Positions 8,139 to 16,598 of a stretch of DNA of 64,000 nucleotides are shown here, in pieces (the first letter of the stretch is position 1; each line of letters opens with the position of its first letter). Origin of the DNA: Mesorhizobium sp. B2-1-8 (GTDB taxonomy: Bacteria > Pseudomonadota > Alphaproteobacteria > Rhizobiales > Rhizobiaceae); the NCBI RefSeq assembly GCF_006442545.2, contig NZ_CP083952.1, forward strand, positions 2,473,501 through 2,537,500, in the 5' to 3' direction. Made by a program: the position numbers and the translations under genes. The notes below the pieces were generated by a model. The model was given only the letters and a program-made list of their open reading frames with translations. It ran no database searches and was not told the DNA's origin.

Positions 8139-8620
8139 TGGAGCATGTCGTGTGCGATCCGCGCAGTCTGCGCAACGCGTTCGGGCGCTTCGCCACCGGC
8201 GTCACGGTGGTCACCACCGGCGGCGCCGACGGCCCGGTCGCGATCACGGCCAACAGCTTTTCGTCGGTGTCGCTCGACCCGCCGCTGGTGCTGTGGTCGA
8301 TCGGCCGCCACTCGCGCCGGTTCGATGCTTTCGCCAACGCCGCCCATTATGCCATCCACGTGCTGGCGCAGGATCAGACCGATTTGTGCTGGCGCTTTTC
8401 GAAATCCGGCTCCGACTTCGCCGGTCTCGACCTCACCTGGAATGCACATGGCGTGCCGCTGCTGCCCAAGGCCTTGGCGCGGTTCGAATGCTGCGTCGCT
8501 GACCGTTTCCCAGCCGGCGATCACATGATACTGCTCGGGCGCGTGCTGGAACTGGAAACGCAGGACGGATCGCCGTTGCTGTTTGCCGGCGGCAAGTCCC
8601 AGGCTCAGGACGCGGTGTGA
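8138..8620 (+). CDS. Flavin reductase (HpaC/SsuE-partner type)
   Basis: A 160-aa flavin reductase-domain protein: RNAFGRFATGVTVVTTGG near the start, ITANSFSSVSLDPPLVLWSI at about 40-60, and FAGLDLTWNAHGVPLL later. It reduces FMN with NAD(P)H and passes it to the adjacent monooxygenase. The ATG overlaps the monooxygenase TGA, which implies translational coupling. Its last 16 bases overlap the 3' end of the convergent LacI gene. Confidence 0.9.
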   Translation: MEHVVCDPRSLRNAFGRFATGVTVVTTGGADGPVAITANSFSSVSLDPPLVLWSIGRHSRRFDAFANAAHYAIHVLAQDQTDLCWRFSKSGSDFAGLDLTWNAHGVPLLPKALARFECCVADRFPAGDHMILLGRVLELETQDGSPLLFAGGKSQAQDAV

Positions 8621-9672
8621 TGAATATTCGCGCCGGCTCGGGCCGGTGCCGTCGATTGGCGCACCACCAGATGGCAGGCGAGTTCGACGCGGCGCGGCGG
8701 CAGGTTCGAATGAGCCATGTCGTCGAGCAGCATGCTGAGCGCGGCCGAGCCGATTTCGCGCATGGGAATGTGCATCGCCGTCAGCGGCGGATTGCAGAAG
8801 GCCGCCAGCGGCAGGTCGTCGATGCCGACGACGGAGACATCGCCGGGCACCGAATACCCGGCCTCCTGGATGCCGGCGATGGCGCCGAAGGCCAGGCTAT
8901 CGCCGGCCGTCAGCACGGCGGTGAAATCGAGGCCACGCGCCGCAATGCGCTCCTTCACCGCCTTGCTGGCGAGCTCCGGCAGCCAGTCCTGCACCTCGAC
9001 CACGAGATCGTCGAAGCCGGCGGCGCCGCTGGCGATCAACGCGTCGCGCCAGCCTTCGTAGCGGCGCTCGATGGTGCGCCGGCCGCGCCGCATCAGGAAC
9101 AGGATGCGGCGGTGGCCGAGGCCGATCAGGTGCTGCGCGGCGAGCATGGCGGCGGAGCGGTTGCAAGGCGTGACGCTGGAATGGCGCATCGACGGATCGT
9201 CGCCGTTGACGAGCACGATCGGCTTGGAGAGGCCGGCCGTCAGCGTCAGGACTTCATTGTCGTCCAGGGTCAGGAAAAGGCAGCCGGCGACGCTGTCGTC
9301 ATGCTCGGATTCGCGCAGCAGTGCGATCTCGTCATTGGGCGTCGAGACCGGCCGCGTCACCACTTCGACACCGAGCAGGCGGGCGCGCTCGTTGAGCCCG
9401 TCGAGCACATGGTAGGTGAACTGGCTGCGGGCACTGTCGACCATGGCCACGCTGCTTGCCGCCAGGATGACCTTGCGGCCGGCGACCGAGGCCGGAATGA
9501 CGTAGTTCATCGACTTCGCCATTTCGATGATCTTGCTGCGAAGCTCATCCCTTACGCCGACCGCGCCGCTAAGGGCACGCGAGGCGGTGCTGACCGACAC
9601 GCCGCAACGCGCCGCGATCTCCTCAAGTCGAACGCGACGGCTGGGTCGGCCTCTCTTTCCGTGGATCGTCAT
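8605..9672 (-). CDS. LacI-family transcriptional regulator
   Basis: A 355-aa LacI/GalR protein. The N-terminal helix-turn-helix is VRLEEIAARCGVSVSTASRA with the hinge helix at about 55-65, and a periplasmic-binding-like sugar-sensing domain follows (AVLTAGDSLAFGAIAGIQEA, VSVVGIDDLPLAAFCNPPLT). It is divergent from the GH105-KduI-transporter operon and probably represses it until an uptake product binds. GGAGAAGG precedes the ATG. The open frame continues far upstream on the antisense of the GH105 gene; that extension is not credible. The 3' end overlaps the flavin reductase 3' end by 16 bp. Confidence 0.92.
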   Translation of the reverse strand: MTIHGKRGRPSRRVRLEEIAARCGVSVSTASRALSGAVGVRDELRSKIIEMAKSMNYVIPASVAGRKVILAASSVAMVDSARSQFTYHVLDGLNERARLLGVEVVTRPVSTPNDEIALLRESEHDDSVAGCLFLTLDDNEVLTLTAGLSKPIVLVNGDDPSMRHSSVTPCNRSAAMLAAQHLIGLGHRRILFLMRRGRRTIERRYEGWRDALIASGAAGFDDLVVEVQDWLPELASKAVKERIAARGLDFTAVLTAGDSLAFGAIAGIQEAGYSVPGDVSVVGIDDLPLAAFCNPPLTAMHIPMREIGSAALSMLLDDMAHSNLPPRRVELACHLVVRQSTAPARAGANIHHTAS

Positions 9673-9690
9673 GCGCCTTCTCCAGCAAAG

Positions 9691-9726
9691 TTGCACAATC
9701 CTGCAAAAAATTTTCAGATTGCGCAA
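9691..9726. promoter_or_regulatory. Probable LacI-type operators between divergent genes
   Basis: Two inverted repeats lie in the 105-bp gap between the LacI gene and the GH105 operon: TTGCA-N6-TGCAA (9691-9706) and TTGCGCAA (9719-9726). Both have the TTGC/GCAA half-sites often seen at LacI-family operators. Their position suits repression of the operon and autoregulation. Confidence 0.55.
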
Positions 9727-9777
9727 GAAAAATGCCTGTGAGACAGTTTCGGCAGGGTGGAGGAAACGGGAGGAATG

Positions 9778-10878
9778 ATGCCGCTGTCGGCCGAACGCCT
9801 GAATTCCGCGCTTGCGAGCCTCGTGGCCGGCATGACCGGCTTGCGCCATGACGGGCGGTTCGATGAACCCAATCTCGACGGGACGCCGGGCGACTATGTC
9901 AGCTTCGAGAGCTGGGAATGGCCGCAGGGCGTCGGGCTCTATGGTCTTGTCCGGCTTTGGGCGCAGACCGGCGACGACAGCCTGCTGCAGACGCTGGAAG
10001 CCTGGTACGACCGGCGCATCGCCGCCGGGCTGCCAGCGATGAACGTCAACACCACGGCACCGCTGCTGGCGTTGAGCGAGCTTTGGCGCCGACAGCGCCA
10101 GCCGCGCTTCGAGCCGGTGTTGCGCGAATGGGCCGAGCGGGTGATCACCGCCATGCCGCGGACGCCCGAGGGCGGCTTCCAGCACAATGTTTCGGACCGG
10201 GTCAACGACGATGAATTGTGGGACGACACGCTGTTCATGGTGGCGCTGTTTCTCGCATCCTACGGCCAGGCCGCCGGCCAGCGCCACTTCGTCGAGGAGG
10301 CGGAACGGCAGTTCCTCGTCCACGCCCGCTATCTCGCCGATCCGGCCTCGGGACTGTGGTTCCACGGCTGGACCTTCGCGGGCCGGCATAATTTCGCCGG
10401 CGCCCTTTGGGGCAGGGGCAATGCCTGGATCACCGTCGGCATCCTCGACGTGATCGAATTTGCCGACATCACGCCTTCGGTGAAGGCCTACCTGCTCGGC
10501 GTGCTCGAGACGCAGATCAAAGCGTTGCTCAAGGTTCAGTCGGGCTCGGGCGCATGGCATACCTTGCTCGACGACCCGACCTCCTACGAGGAGATCTCGG
10601 CCACGGCCGGATTCGGCTATGGGCTGATGAAGGCCGCACGGCTGGGGATCGGCCCGCCGGAATGCCGGGCCGCCGGGCTCCGCGCCCTGGAGGCGGTGGT
10701 GGCGAACATCGACAAGCAGGGTGTGGTGGCCAACGTCTCCTATGGCACACGAATGGGCCATGATTTGCAGTTCTACCGCGACATACCGATCCACCCGACC
10801 GGCTATGGACAGGCGCTGGCCATCCTGTGCCTGACCGAAGGGGCGCGGCACATCAAGGCGGAGGTGGAGGCGGCATGA
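9778..10878 (+). CDS. GH88/GH105-type unsaturated glucuronyl/galacturonyl hydrolase
   Basis: A 366-aa (alpha/alpha)6-barrel hydrolase of the YteR/RhiN (GH105) kind. Recognisable segments are SWEWPQGVGLYGLVRLW at about 45-60, the VNDDELWDDTLFMVALFLAS block with the catalytic-type Asp, LWFHGWTFAGRHNFAGALWG and RGNAWITVG. It removes the 4,5-unsaturated uronic acid that polysaccharide lyases leave on oligosaccharides. There is no signal peptide, so it acts in the cytoplasm after import. ATG at 9778 follows GGAGG (9769-9773); ATG 9775 or GTG 9757 are alternatives. It is the first gene of an operon with KduI, whose start overlaps its stop. Confidence 0.85.
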   Translation: MPLSAERLNSALASLVAGMTGLRHDGRFDEPNLDGTPGDYVSFESWEWPQGVGLYGLVRLWAQTGDDSLLQTLEAWYDRRIAAGLPAMNVNTTAPLLALSELWRRQRQPRFEPVLREWAERVITAMPRTPEGGFQHNVSDRVNDDELWDDTLFMVALFLASYGQAAGQRHFVEEAERQFLVHARYLADPASGLWFHGWTFAGRHNFAGALWGRGNAWITVGILDVIEFADITPSVKAYLLGVLETQIKALLKVQSGSGAWHTLLDDPTSYEEISATAGFGYGLMKAARLGIGPPECRAAGLRALEAVVANIDKQGVVANVSYGTRMGHDLQFYRDIPIHPTGYGQALAILCLTEGARHIKAEVEAA

Positions 10879-11708
10879 TGCGGACGCTGTTTGGCGCATC
10901 GCCGGCGGACATTGCCGGCATGGATACGGAGCGGCTGAGGGCCGAATTCCTGGTCGACGGCCTGTTCCGGCCGGGTGCGATCGAATTCGCCTACACCCAC
11001 ATCGACCGCATGATCGTCGGCGGCGCGGTGCCGCTGGCCAATCCGCTGCTGTTCGGCAACGGCGCGGATGTCGGCACCGAGTTGTTCTTCACCGCGCGCG
11101 AGATGGGCATCGCCAATCTCGGCGGCAACGGCACCGTCACTGTCGATGGCGCCCGCTTTGCCTTGGCCAACCGCGATGTCGTCTATGTCGGGCGCGGCGC
11201 CCGCGAGGTGATGCTGGAGAGCGACGATGCGGCAAGGCCGGCACATTTCTACATGAATTCGGTGCCGGCCGGCGCCGACATCCCGCATCGCCTGATCGCC
11301 AAGGGCGAAGCCAAGCCATTGGTGCTGGGCGAGGAGGCGCGCGCCAACAAGCGCACGCTGCACATGTATATCCACCCCGAGGTCGCCCCATCCTGTCTCC
11401 TGCTCATGGGCATCACCGACCTGGCGCCGGGCAGCATCTGGAATACCATGCCGCCGCATCTGCACGAACGGCGCATGGAGGCCTATTGCTATTTCGATCT
11501 CGCCGCGGCCGACCGGGTCGTTCATCTGATGGGCCGGCCCGACAAGACACGCCATTTGATGGTCGCCGACGGCGACGTCGTCCTGTCGCCGGCCTGGTCG
11601 ATCCATATGGGTGCCGGCACCGGCCCCTACGCTTTCGTCTGGGGAATGACCGGCGAGAACCAGGCCTACACCGATGTCGACCCGGTTGCTGTGAAGGATT
11701 TGCGATGA
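10875..11708 (+). CDS. kduI: 5-keto-4-deoxyuronate isomerase (4-deoxy-L-threo-5-hexosulose-uronate ketol-isomerase)
   Basis: A 277-aa KduI homologue, the usual length for the family. It has the metal-binding cupin signature MPPHLHERRMEAYCYF preceded by LHMYIHPE, and the GTGPYAFVWGMTGENQ ending. KduI isomerises the 4-deoxy-5-keto-uronate released by unsaturated uronyl hydrolases to the 2,5-diketo compound, feeding the KDG pathway. The ATG overlaps the preceding TGA; the next ATG (10878) is better spaced from GGTGGAGG and is an equally possible start. KduD and KDG kinase/aldolase are not in the window. Confidence 0.93.
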   Translation: MMRTLFGASPADIAGMDTERLRAEFLVDGLFRPGAIEFAYTHIDRMIVGGAVPLANPLLFGNGADVGTELFFTAREMGIANLGGNGTVTVDGARFALANRDVVYVGRGAREVMLESDDAARPAHFYMNSVPAGADIPHRLIAKGEAKPLVLGEEARANKRTLHMYIHPEVAPSCLLLMGITDLAPGSIWNTMPPHLHERRMEAYCYFDLAAADRVVHLMGRPDKTRHLMVADGDVVLSPAWSIHMGAGTGPYAFVWGMTGENQAYTDVDPVAVKDLR

Positions 11709-14224
11709 GCGTGGCGGCAAAGACCGTTCAGACCGATTTTACGCTGCGCCGGCCGCTCGCGGCGGGACAGCCGGTCGTTCATTGGCGGCTCGGGCCTATC
11801 GCCGAGCAGCGCTACGATGTGGCCGACCAACCGATGAAGGGGGAGATGGATCCCTTCTTCTTCCTGACCAAGCACAAGAATTTCATTCCGCATGAATATC
11901 CGTGCCGCACGCAGTTCGCAGCCGAACGCCGCGGCAAGCGGCCTCAGGTCGGCGCCGAATTCAGCGCCGGGCGCATCTGGCTGCCTTTCGCTTCGCCGCG
12001 TGTCGACCTGTCCGGCTTCTGGTTCCGGCCGACGGTGCTTGGAACCTGGGCCGAGACGATCATCGACGCTGCCTCGGCCGGCGAGGCGCTGCTGCGGCTG
12101 CGCACATGCGGCGGCGCCGTACTCTTCGTCAACGGTGGGGAAGCCGGCTGGATGGCGCCCTACGGCCGCAACCTGGAAAGCGCCGAGGACTTCCGGGTCG
12201 CGCTCAGCGCCGGCCGCAACGATATCCGCATCTGGTTCGACGATCTCGCCGAGCGTGACGCCCGCTACTATTTCCAGCTCGACTATCTGTCGGGCCCGGC
12301 CGCTGCGGTCGCCTTGCCGATCGAGGTCGAGGGCGCGGTCGCCGATGCGATGGAGGCGGCGCTCGACGACATGCGTTTCGAGCGTCCTGCCTATGATGGC
12401 GGCGAGGTGGCGCTGGTCACCGGCGTGGCGCTGCCGCGCGATGCCCAGGTCGCGGTCGAGATCGAGGGCGATTTCATGTCGATCGAGGCGCCGGTGCGCT
12501 TTGCCTTCGAATTGTCCGCCGGCCAAACGCGGCTGCCGATCGCCGACACCGAGCAACTGCCCGCCGATTTTCGTCATTTCAAGGTGACGCTGACGATTGG
12601 TGGCCATGCCGCATCGCGCGTCTTCGGCGTCGAGATCTGCCACGCGCGGCGACAGGGCGGCGCGCCGGAAACGCTTGCCGCGCGCATCGACGAGGCGCTG
12701 AGCGAAGTCGCCGGTCATGCCGAGGCCGACACGGTGCGCGCGCTGGCGCGGCTGGCGAAAGGGCAGGAGGGTACCGAGACCGACGCCATGATCTCCGGCG
12801 TGCTGCCGGCGATCGAGGACTGTCACGACTGCGCCGACTTCATCCTGGTGCCGCTGCTGTGGTGCCGCAGGGCCTATGGCGATCGGCTGGACGCCGGCCT
12901 GCGCGGGCGCGTCGACAAGGCGATCCTCGGCTATCGCTACTGGATGGACGAGCCCGGCAACGACGTGCAGTGGTACTTTTCCGAGAACCACGCGCTGCTC
13001 TTCCACACCGCGGCCTATCTCGCCGGCGGGCTGTTGCCGCAAGCGCGCTTCGCGCGCTCGGGCCGCTCTGGCCGCGAGCAGTCGGCGGTGGGCGCGGCCC
13101 GGGTGCGGGCCTGGCTCGACCATTTCGAGGCGTGGGAAATGGCCGAGTTCAATTCGGCGCCCTACTTTCCAATCGACCTCAAGGGCCTGTGTGCGCTTTA
13201 CGCGCTGGCGCCGGACAAGGACATCGCCGATCGTGCCGGAAAAGCTGTCATCCGCCTACTGGAGATCGTCGCCCGCTCGGCCCATCACGGCATGCTGACC
13301 GGTGCTCAGGGCCGCTCCTACGAGCACACGCTGCGCGCCGCGCGCTCGCTGGAGTTGTCGGGCATCTGCCGCATGGTCTGGGGCAAGGGCAATTACGGCA
13401 TGCGCTTCCATGCGCTGCCGCAGCTTGCGTTGTGCCTGCGCGACCACGGCCTGAGCATTCCCGCCGAGCTTGCACCCATTGCCTCGGTCGCTGACGATAC
13501 GGCGTGGGAGTGGAGTTTCGCGCAAGGACAGGACCGCTTCGCGCGGCTCTATCACCACAAGACGCGCGGCCATGCCATGGGCAGCGCCTCCGGCTATCGC
13601 TGGAACCAGTGGGGATACCAAGAAACGGTCCTTCACGCCCGGCTGGGCGGGAACGCGGATGCGCAAATCTGGATCAACCATCCGGGCGAAGTCTTGCAGT
13701 CCGGCTATGGCAGGCCGTCCTACTGGGGCGGCTCCGGCACCTTGCCCAGGGTCCACCAATACCGCGACCTCGCCGTCGTCAGCTTCTCCTGTTCGGACGA
13801 ACAGCCTGATTTCACGCATGCCTGGTTTCCGGCCGGTGTCTTCGACACGGTCCGCATCGACGGTCAGTCGGCGCTGGCGCAGGCCGGCGACGCTTTCGCG
13901 ATGCTCATGACGGATGTGCCGCTGTCCCAGGTTACCAGCGGCCCGACCGCCGGCAATGAATTGCGTGCGGCCGGGCGCAAGGCGACGTGGATCGTCCGTC
14001 TCGGCGACCGGAACACCAATCTCCCGACGCTCGAAAGCTGGAGCGATGCCTTCGCCGGCCTGTCGTTGCATTCGAGTGCCGATGGCCAACTCACCGTCGA
14101 GGATCCGGAATATGGCACTGTGCGTTTCCTCGCCGACGCAACGATAGTGGCCGAGGGACGGACACTCGATCCGGCCAGTTGGACCGTGCGCGGCGAGGCG
14201 ACACGCATGAAACGCAGGGAATAG
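11705..14224 (+). CDS. Large cytoplasmic protein of unknown function, probable (alpha/alpha)6 carbohydrate-active enzyme
   Basis: An 839-aa protein without a signal peptide whose ATG overlaps the kduI stop. The N-terminal third (about 1-330) looks beta-rich and carbohydrate-binding-like (WLPFASPRVDLSGFWFRPT, RYYFQLDYLSG). The central part (about 375-620) is helical with the conserved-looking blocks YRYWMDEPGNDVQWYFSENH, EFNSAPYFPIDLKGL, GRSYEHTLRAARS and WNQWGYQETVLHARL, which suggest a six-hairpin barrel. The C-terminal 200 residues are beta-rich. Operon position with GH105 and KduI suggests a cytoplasmic glycosidase releasing uronic acids. GH154-type glucuronidases come to mind, but I cannot confirm the family. 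Confidence 0.6.
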   Translation: MSVAAKTVQTDFTLRRPLAAGQPVVHWRLGPIAEQRYDVADQPMKGEMDPFFFLTKHKNFIPHEYPCRTQFAAERRGKRPQVGAEFSAGRIWLPFASPRVDLSGFWFRPTVLGTWAETIIDAASAGEALLRLRTCGGAVLFVNGGEAGWMAPYGRNLESAEDFRVALSAGRNDIRIWFDDLAERDARYYFQLDYLSGPAAAVALPIEVEGAVADAMEAALDDMRFERPAYDGGEVALVTGVALPRDAQVAVEIEGDFMSIEAPVRFAFELSAGQTRLPIADTEQLPADFRHFKVTLTIGGHAASRVFGVEICHARRQGGAPETLAARIDEALSEVAGHAEADTVRALARLAKGQEGTETDAMISGVLPAIEDCHDCADFILVPLLWCRRAYGDRLDAGLRGRVDKAILGYRYWMDEPGNDVQWYFSENHALLFHTAAYLAGGLLPQARFARSGRSGREQSAVGAARVRAWLDHFEAWEMAEFNSAPYFPIDLKGLCALYALAPDKDIADRAGKAVIRLLEIVARSAHHGMLTGAQGRSYEHTLRAARSLELSGICRMVWGKGNYGMRFHALPQLALCLRDHGLSIPAELAPIASVADDTAWEWSFAQGQDRFARLYHHKTRGHAMGSASGYRWNQWGYQETVLHARLGGNADAQIWINHPGEVLQSGYGRPSYWGGSGTLPRVHQYRDLAVVSFSCSDEQPDFTHAWFPAGVFDTVRIDGQSALAQAGDAFAMLMTDVPLSQVTSGPTAGNELRAAGRKATWIVRLGDRNTNLPTLESWSDAFAGLSLHSSADGQLTVEDPEYGTVRFLADATIVAEGRTLDPASWTVRGEATRMKRRE

Positions 14225-14239
14225 GGAGGATCAGGCCGT

Positions 14240-14258
14240 GCCCTCATGAGGAGAGGGC
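14240..14258 (+). other. Small intergenic hairpin before the binding-protein gene
   Basis: GCCCTC and GAGGGC form a 6-bp stem around a 7-base loop in the 86-bp gap between the 839-aa gene and the solute-binding protein gene. No T-run follows. Such hairpins often stabilise or set the higher level of the binding-protein mRNA. Confidence 0.35.
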
Positions 14259-14310
14259 GGGGCGGCTTGAATTGATAGGGGCTGAACCCCGACAAAGGAG
14301 GAGACGTAGC

Positions 14311-15579
14311 ATGATCAAGACCCGCACCTTGCTGGCCGCGATATCGGTCAGCCTGCTCGCATCGACCAGCGCGTTTGCCGGCGATGTGCGCATCATGTGG
14401 TATTCGGACGGCGTCGAAGGCGACGTCATCCAGGACCTTCTGAACCGCTTCATGAAGGACAATCCCGACATTCACGTCACGCTGGACAATGTCGCCTACA
14501 AGGTGATCCAGGAGCAGCTGCCGATCCAGCTCGAAGCCGGCCAGGGCCCGGACATCGCCCGCGTCACCAACATCAAGGAGCTTGCCCAGCACTGGCTCGA
14601 TCTCAGGCCGCTGGTTGCCGACCCGAAATACTGGGACGATAATTTCGGCGATACGCTGGACTGGATGCGCCCCGACGGCTCGAAGGCCATCACCGGCTTC
14701 ATGACGCAGCTCACCTTGACCGGCGGCTTCGCCAACAAGACGCTGTTCGAACAGGCCGGCGTGGCGCTGCCCGGCGACAAGGCGACGTGGGACGACTGGA
14801 TCAATGCCGCCGCCGAGGTGGCGAAGAGCCAGCAGCTACCGGCGGCGTTTGCGATCGACCGCTCCGGCCATCGCATTTCGGGCGCCAATGTCTCCTACGG
14901 CGCCAATTATATCGGAGCCGACGGCAAGCCGGCGAAAGTGGACGACGGCACCAAGGCGTTCATCACCAAGCTCGTCGACTGGACCGCCAAGGGCCTGATG
15001 CTGAAGGATACCTGGGTGTCGGCGGCGGGATCGACCTACCGCGCGGCGACCGACGATTTCATCAACGCGCAGATCCCGTTCTATTATTCGGGCAGCTGGC
15101 AGGTCGCCAATCTGTCGACCAAGATCGGCGACAGTTTCGACTGGGTGGCAACCGGTTCGCCCTGCGGCACGGTCGGCTGCTCGGGCGTGAAAGGCGGCGC
15201 GGCACTTGTCGCCATCAAATATACCAAGAACCCCAAGGATGTCGCCAAGGTCATGGACTACCTGGCCAGCGAAGCCATCGTGAAGGAGTTCAGCGAACGC
15301 ACGCTGTTCCTGCCGGCGCACAAGGGCGTGGTCGCGAAAGGCGGGCTCAAGTGGGGTTCGGCAGACAAGAATGTCGGCCCGGCGCTCGATAGGTTCGTAA
15401 AGGCGGCGGGTGAGACCTTGCCTGCGGCCGACGCGCTGCCGGCGTGGAAATGGGCCAACGCCTACTATGCCGCTCTGGTGACCCGCGTCAGCCAGGTGAT
15501 GGCCGGCGAACTCACCCTCGACGAGGCCTGGGGCAAGATCGACCAGGACATCGCCGACAAGGTCGCCGAGGGCAAATGA
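14311..15579 (+). CDS. Sugar ABC transporter, periplasmic solute-binding protein (family 1)
   Basis: A 422-aa extracellular binding protein with a signal peptide (residues 1-23, ending AFA). Its body is UgpB/MalE-like: VRIMWYSDGVEGDVIQDLLN, AGQGPDIARVTNIKELAQ, TLFLPAHKGVVAKGG. It captures a carbohydrate in the periplasm for the two permeases and ATPase that follow. AAAGGAGGAG lies 8 bases before the ATG, the strongest ribosome-binding site in the operon, fitting the usual excess of binding protein. From the neighbours the ligand is probably an unsaturated uronide oligosaccharide; that is inference. Confidence 0.92.
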   Translation: MIKTRTLLAAISVSLLASTSAFAGDVRIMWYSDGVEGDVIQDLLNRFMKDNPDIHVTLDNVAYKVIQEQLPIQLEAGQGPDIARVTNIKELAQHWLDLRPLVADPKYWDDNFGDTLDWMRPDGSKAITGFMTQLTLTGGFANKTLFEQAGVALPGDKATWDDWINAAAEVAKSQQLPAAFAIDRSGHRISGANVSYGANYIGADGKPAKVDDGTKAFITKLVDWTAKGLMLKDTWVSAAGSTYRAATDDFINAQIPFYYSGSWQVANLSTKIGDSFDWVATGSPCGTVGCSGVKGGAALVAIKYTKNPKDVAKVMDYLASEAIVKEFSERTLFLPAHKGVVAKGGLKWGSADKNVGPALDRFVKAAGETLPAADALPAWKWANAYYAALVTRVSQVMAGELTLDEAWGKIDQDIADKVAEGK

Positions 15580-16598
15580 GCGCCTCCGCGACCCTCAAGG
15601 CATGGGCTGGCGCCGCGCTTGCGGCGCCGGTCGTCTGGCTTGCATCTGCCGTCAACGTGCCGCTCAAATCTTGGCAGCGCGCGACGGGTACCGGCGGCAT
15701 GGCCGCCTTCTTCCTTGCCCCGAACATGGCGATCTTCGGCATCTTCGTGCTGGTGCCGCTGGTCATCAACTTCTTCTATTCGGCCACGTCAGGCACTGCC
15801 TACTTCCTGCAGGACCGCAGCTATGTCGGACTTGAGCAATATCAGCGCCTGCTCGATTGCAGCAATTATCTGGATACCGCCACGTGCCGCGAGGATCTAT
15901 TCTGGAAAGCCGTGCACAATACCGGCCTGTTCGTCGTCGTGCAGGTGGCACTGATGACGGTCGTGTCTGTTGTCACGGCGCTGATCCTCAACCGCGAGAT
16001 CGCGGGGCGCTCGTTCTGGCGCGCGGTGTTCTTCTTTCCGGTGCTGCTGTCGCCGGTCGTCACAGGCCTGATCTGGCGCTGGATCCTGCAACGCCAGGGA
16101 CTGCTCAACTTGATCGTCCATGACTTCGGAGGCGAGCCCTACAACTGGCTGACCGACCGTTTCTGGGCCTTCACCGCAGCCGTCAGCGTTTCGGTCTGGG
16201 CCCATATGGGCTTCTACACGCTGATCCTGCTTGCCGGGCTGCAGGCGATCCCGCGCGATCTTTACGAGGCGGCCGAGATGGACGGCACCAAGCCGGCGCG
16301 GGTGTTCTGGCGCATCACGCTGCCGCTCTTGATGCCGAACCTGCTCGTCGTCATCGTGCTGGCGCTGATCCGCGCCGTGCAGATCTTCGACGAAGTCTAT
16401 GTGCTGACGGGAGGCGGACCAGGAACCTCCACCCTCTATCTCACGCAGTACATCTATGAGATCGGCTTCGCCTCGCTGCTGCGCAATCCGGGACTGGCCT
16501 CGGCGGCGTCCATGCTGATGGGGCTGGTGCTGGTCGTGTTGACCCTGCTTCAGCTGCAGGTCGGACGCCGGGGCGAACGCAAAGGGGTGCGCCAATGA
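15576..16598 (+). CDS. Sugar ABC transporter permease (MalF/UgpA type)
   Basis: A 340-aa inner-membrane permease with about six membrane segments. The cytoplasmic EAA loop that docks on the ATPase reads YEAAEMDGTKPARVFWRITL. The start overlaps the stop of the binding-protein gene (ATGA). It forms the channel together with the next permease. An unusual N-terminal extension (about 40 residues with a possible hydrophobic stretch, LKAWAGAALAAPVVWLAS) precedes the normal first helix. Confidence 0.92.
   Translation: MSASATLKAWAGAALAAPVVWLASAVNVPLKSWQRATGTGGMAAFFLAPNMAIFGIFVLVPLVINFFYSATSGTAYFLQDRSYVGLEQYQRLLDCSNYLDTATCREDLFWKAVHNTGLFVVVQVALMTVVSVVTALILNREIAGRSFWRAVFFFPVLLSPVVTGLIWRWILQRQGLLNLIVHDFGGEPYNWLTDRFWAFTAAVSVSVWAHMGFYTLILLAGLQAIPRDLYEAAEMDGTKPARVFWRITLPLLMPNLLVVIVLALIRAVQIFDEVYVLTGGGPGTSTLYLTQYIYEIGFASLLRNPGLASAASMLMGLVLVVLTLLQLQVGRRGERKGVRQ

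Noticed and set aside
9673..10899. Long upstream extension of the LacI gene frame
   Set aside because: It runs antisense through the GH105 gene and the divergent promoter; the LacI start at 9672 has a helix-turn-helix and a ribosome-binding site.
11666..13123. Minus-strand 485-aa ORF
   Set aside because: Antisense of the 839-aa gene with no start signal and shadow-type composition.
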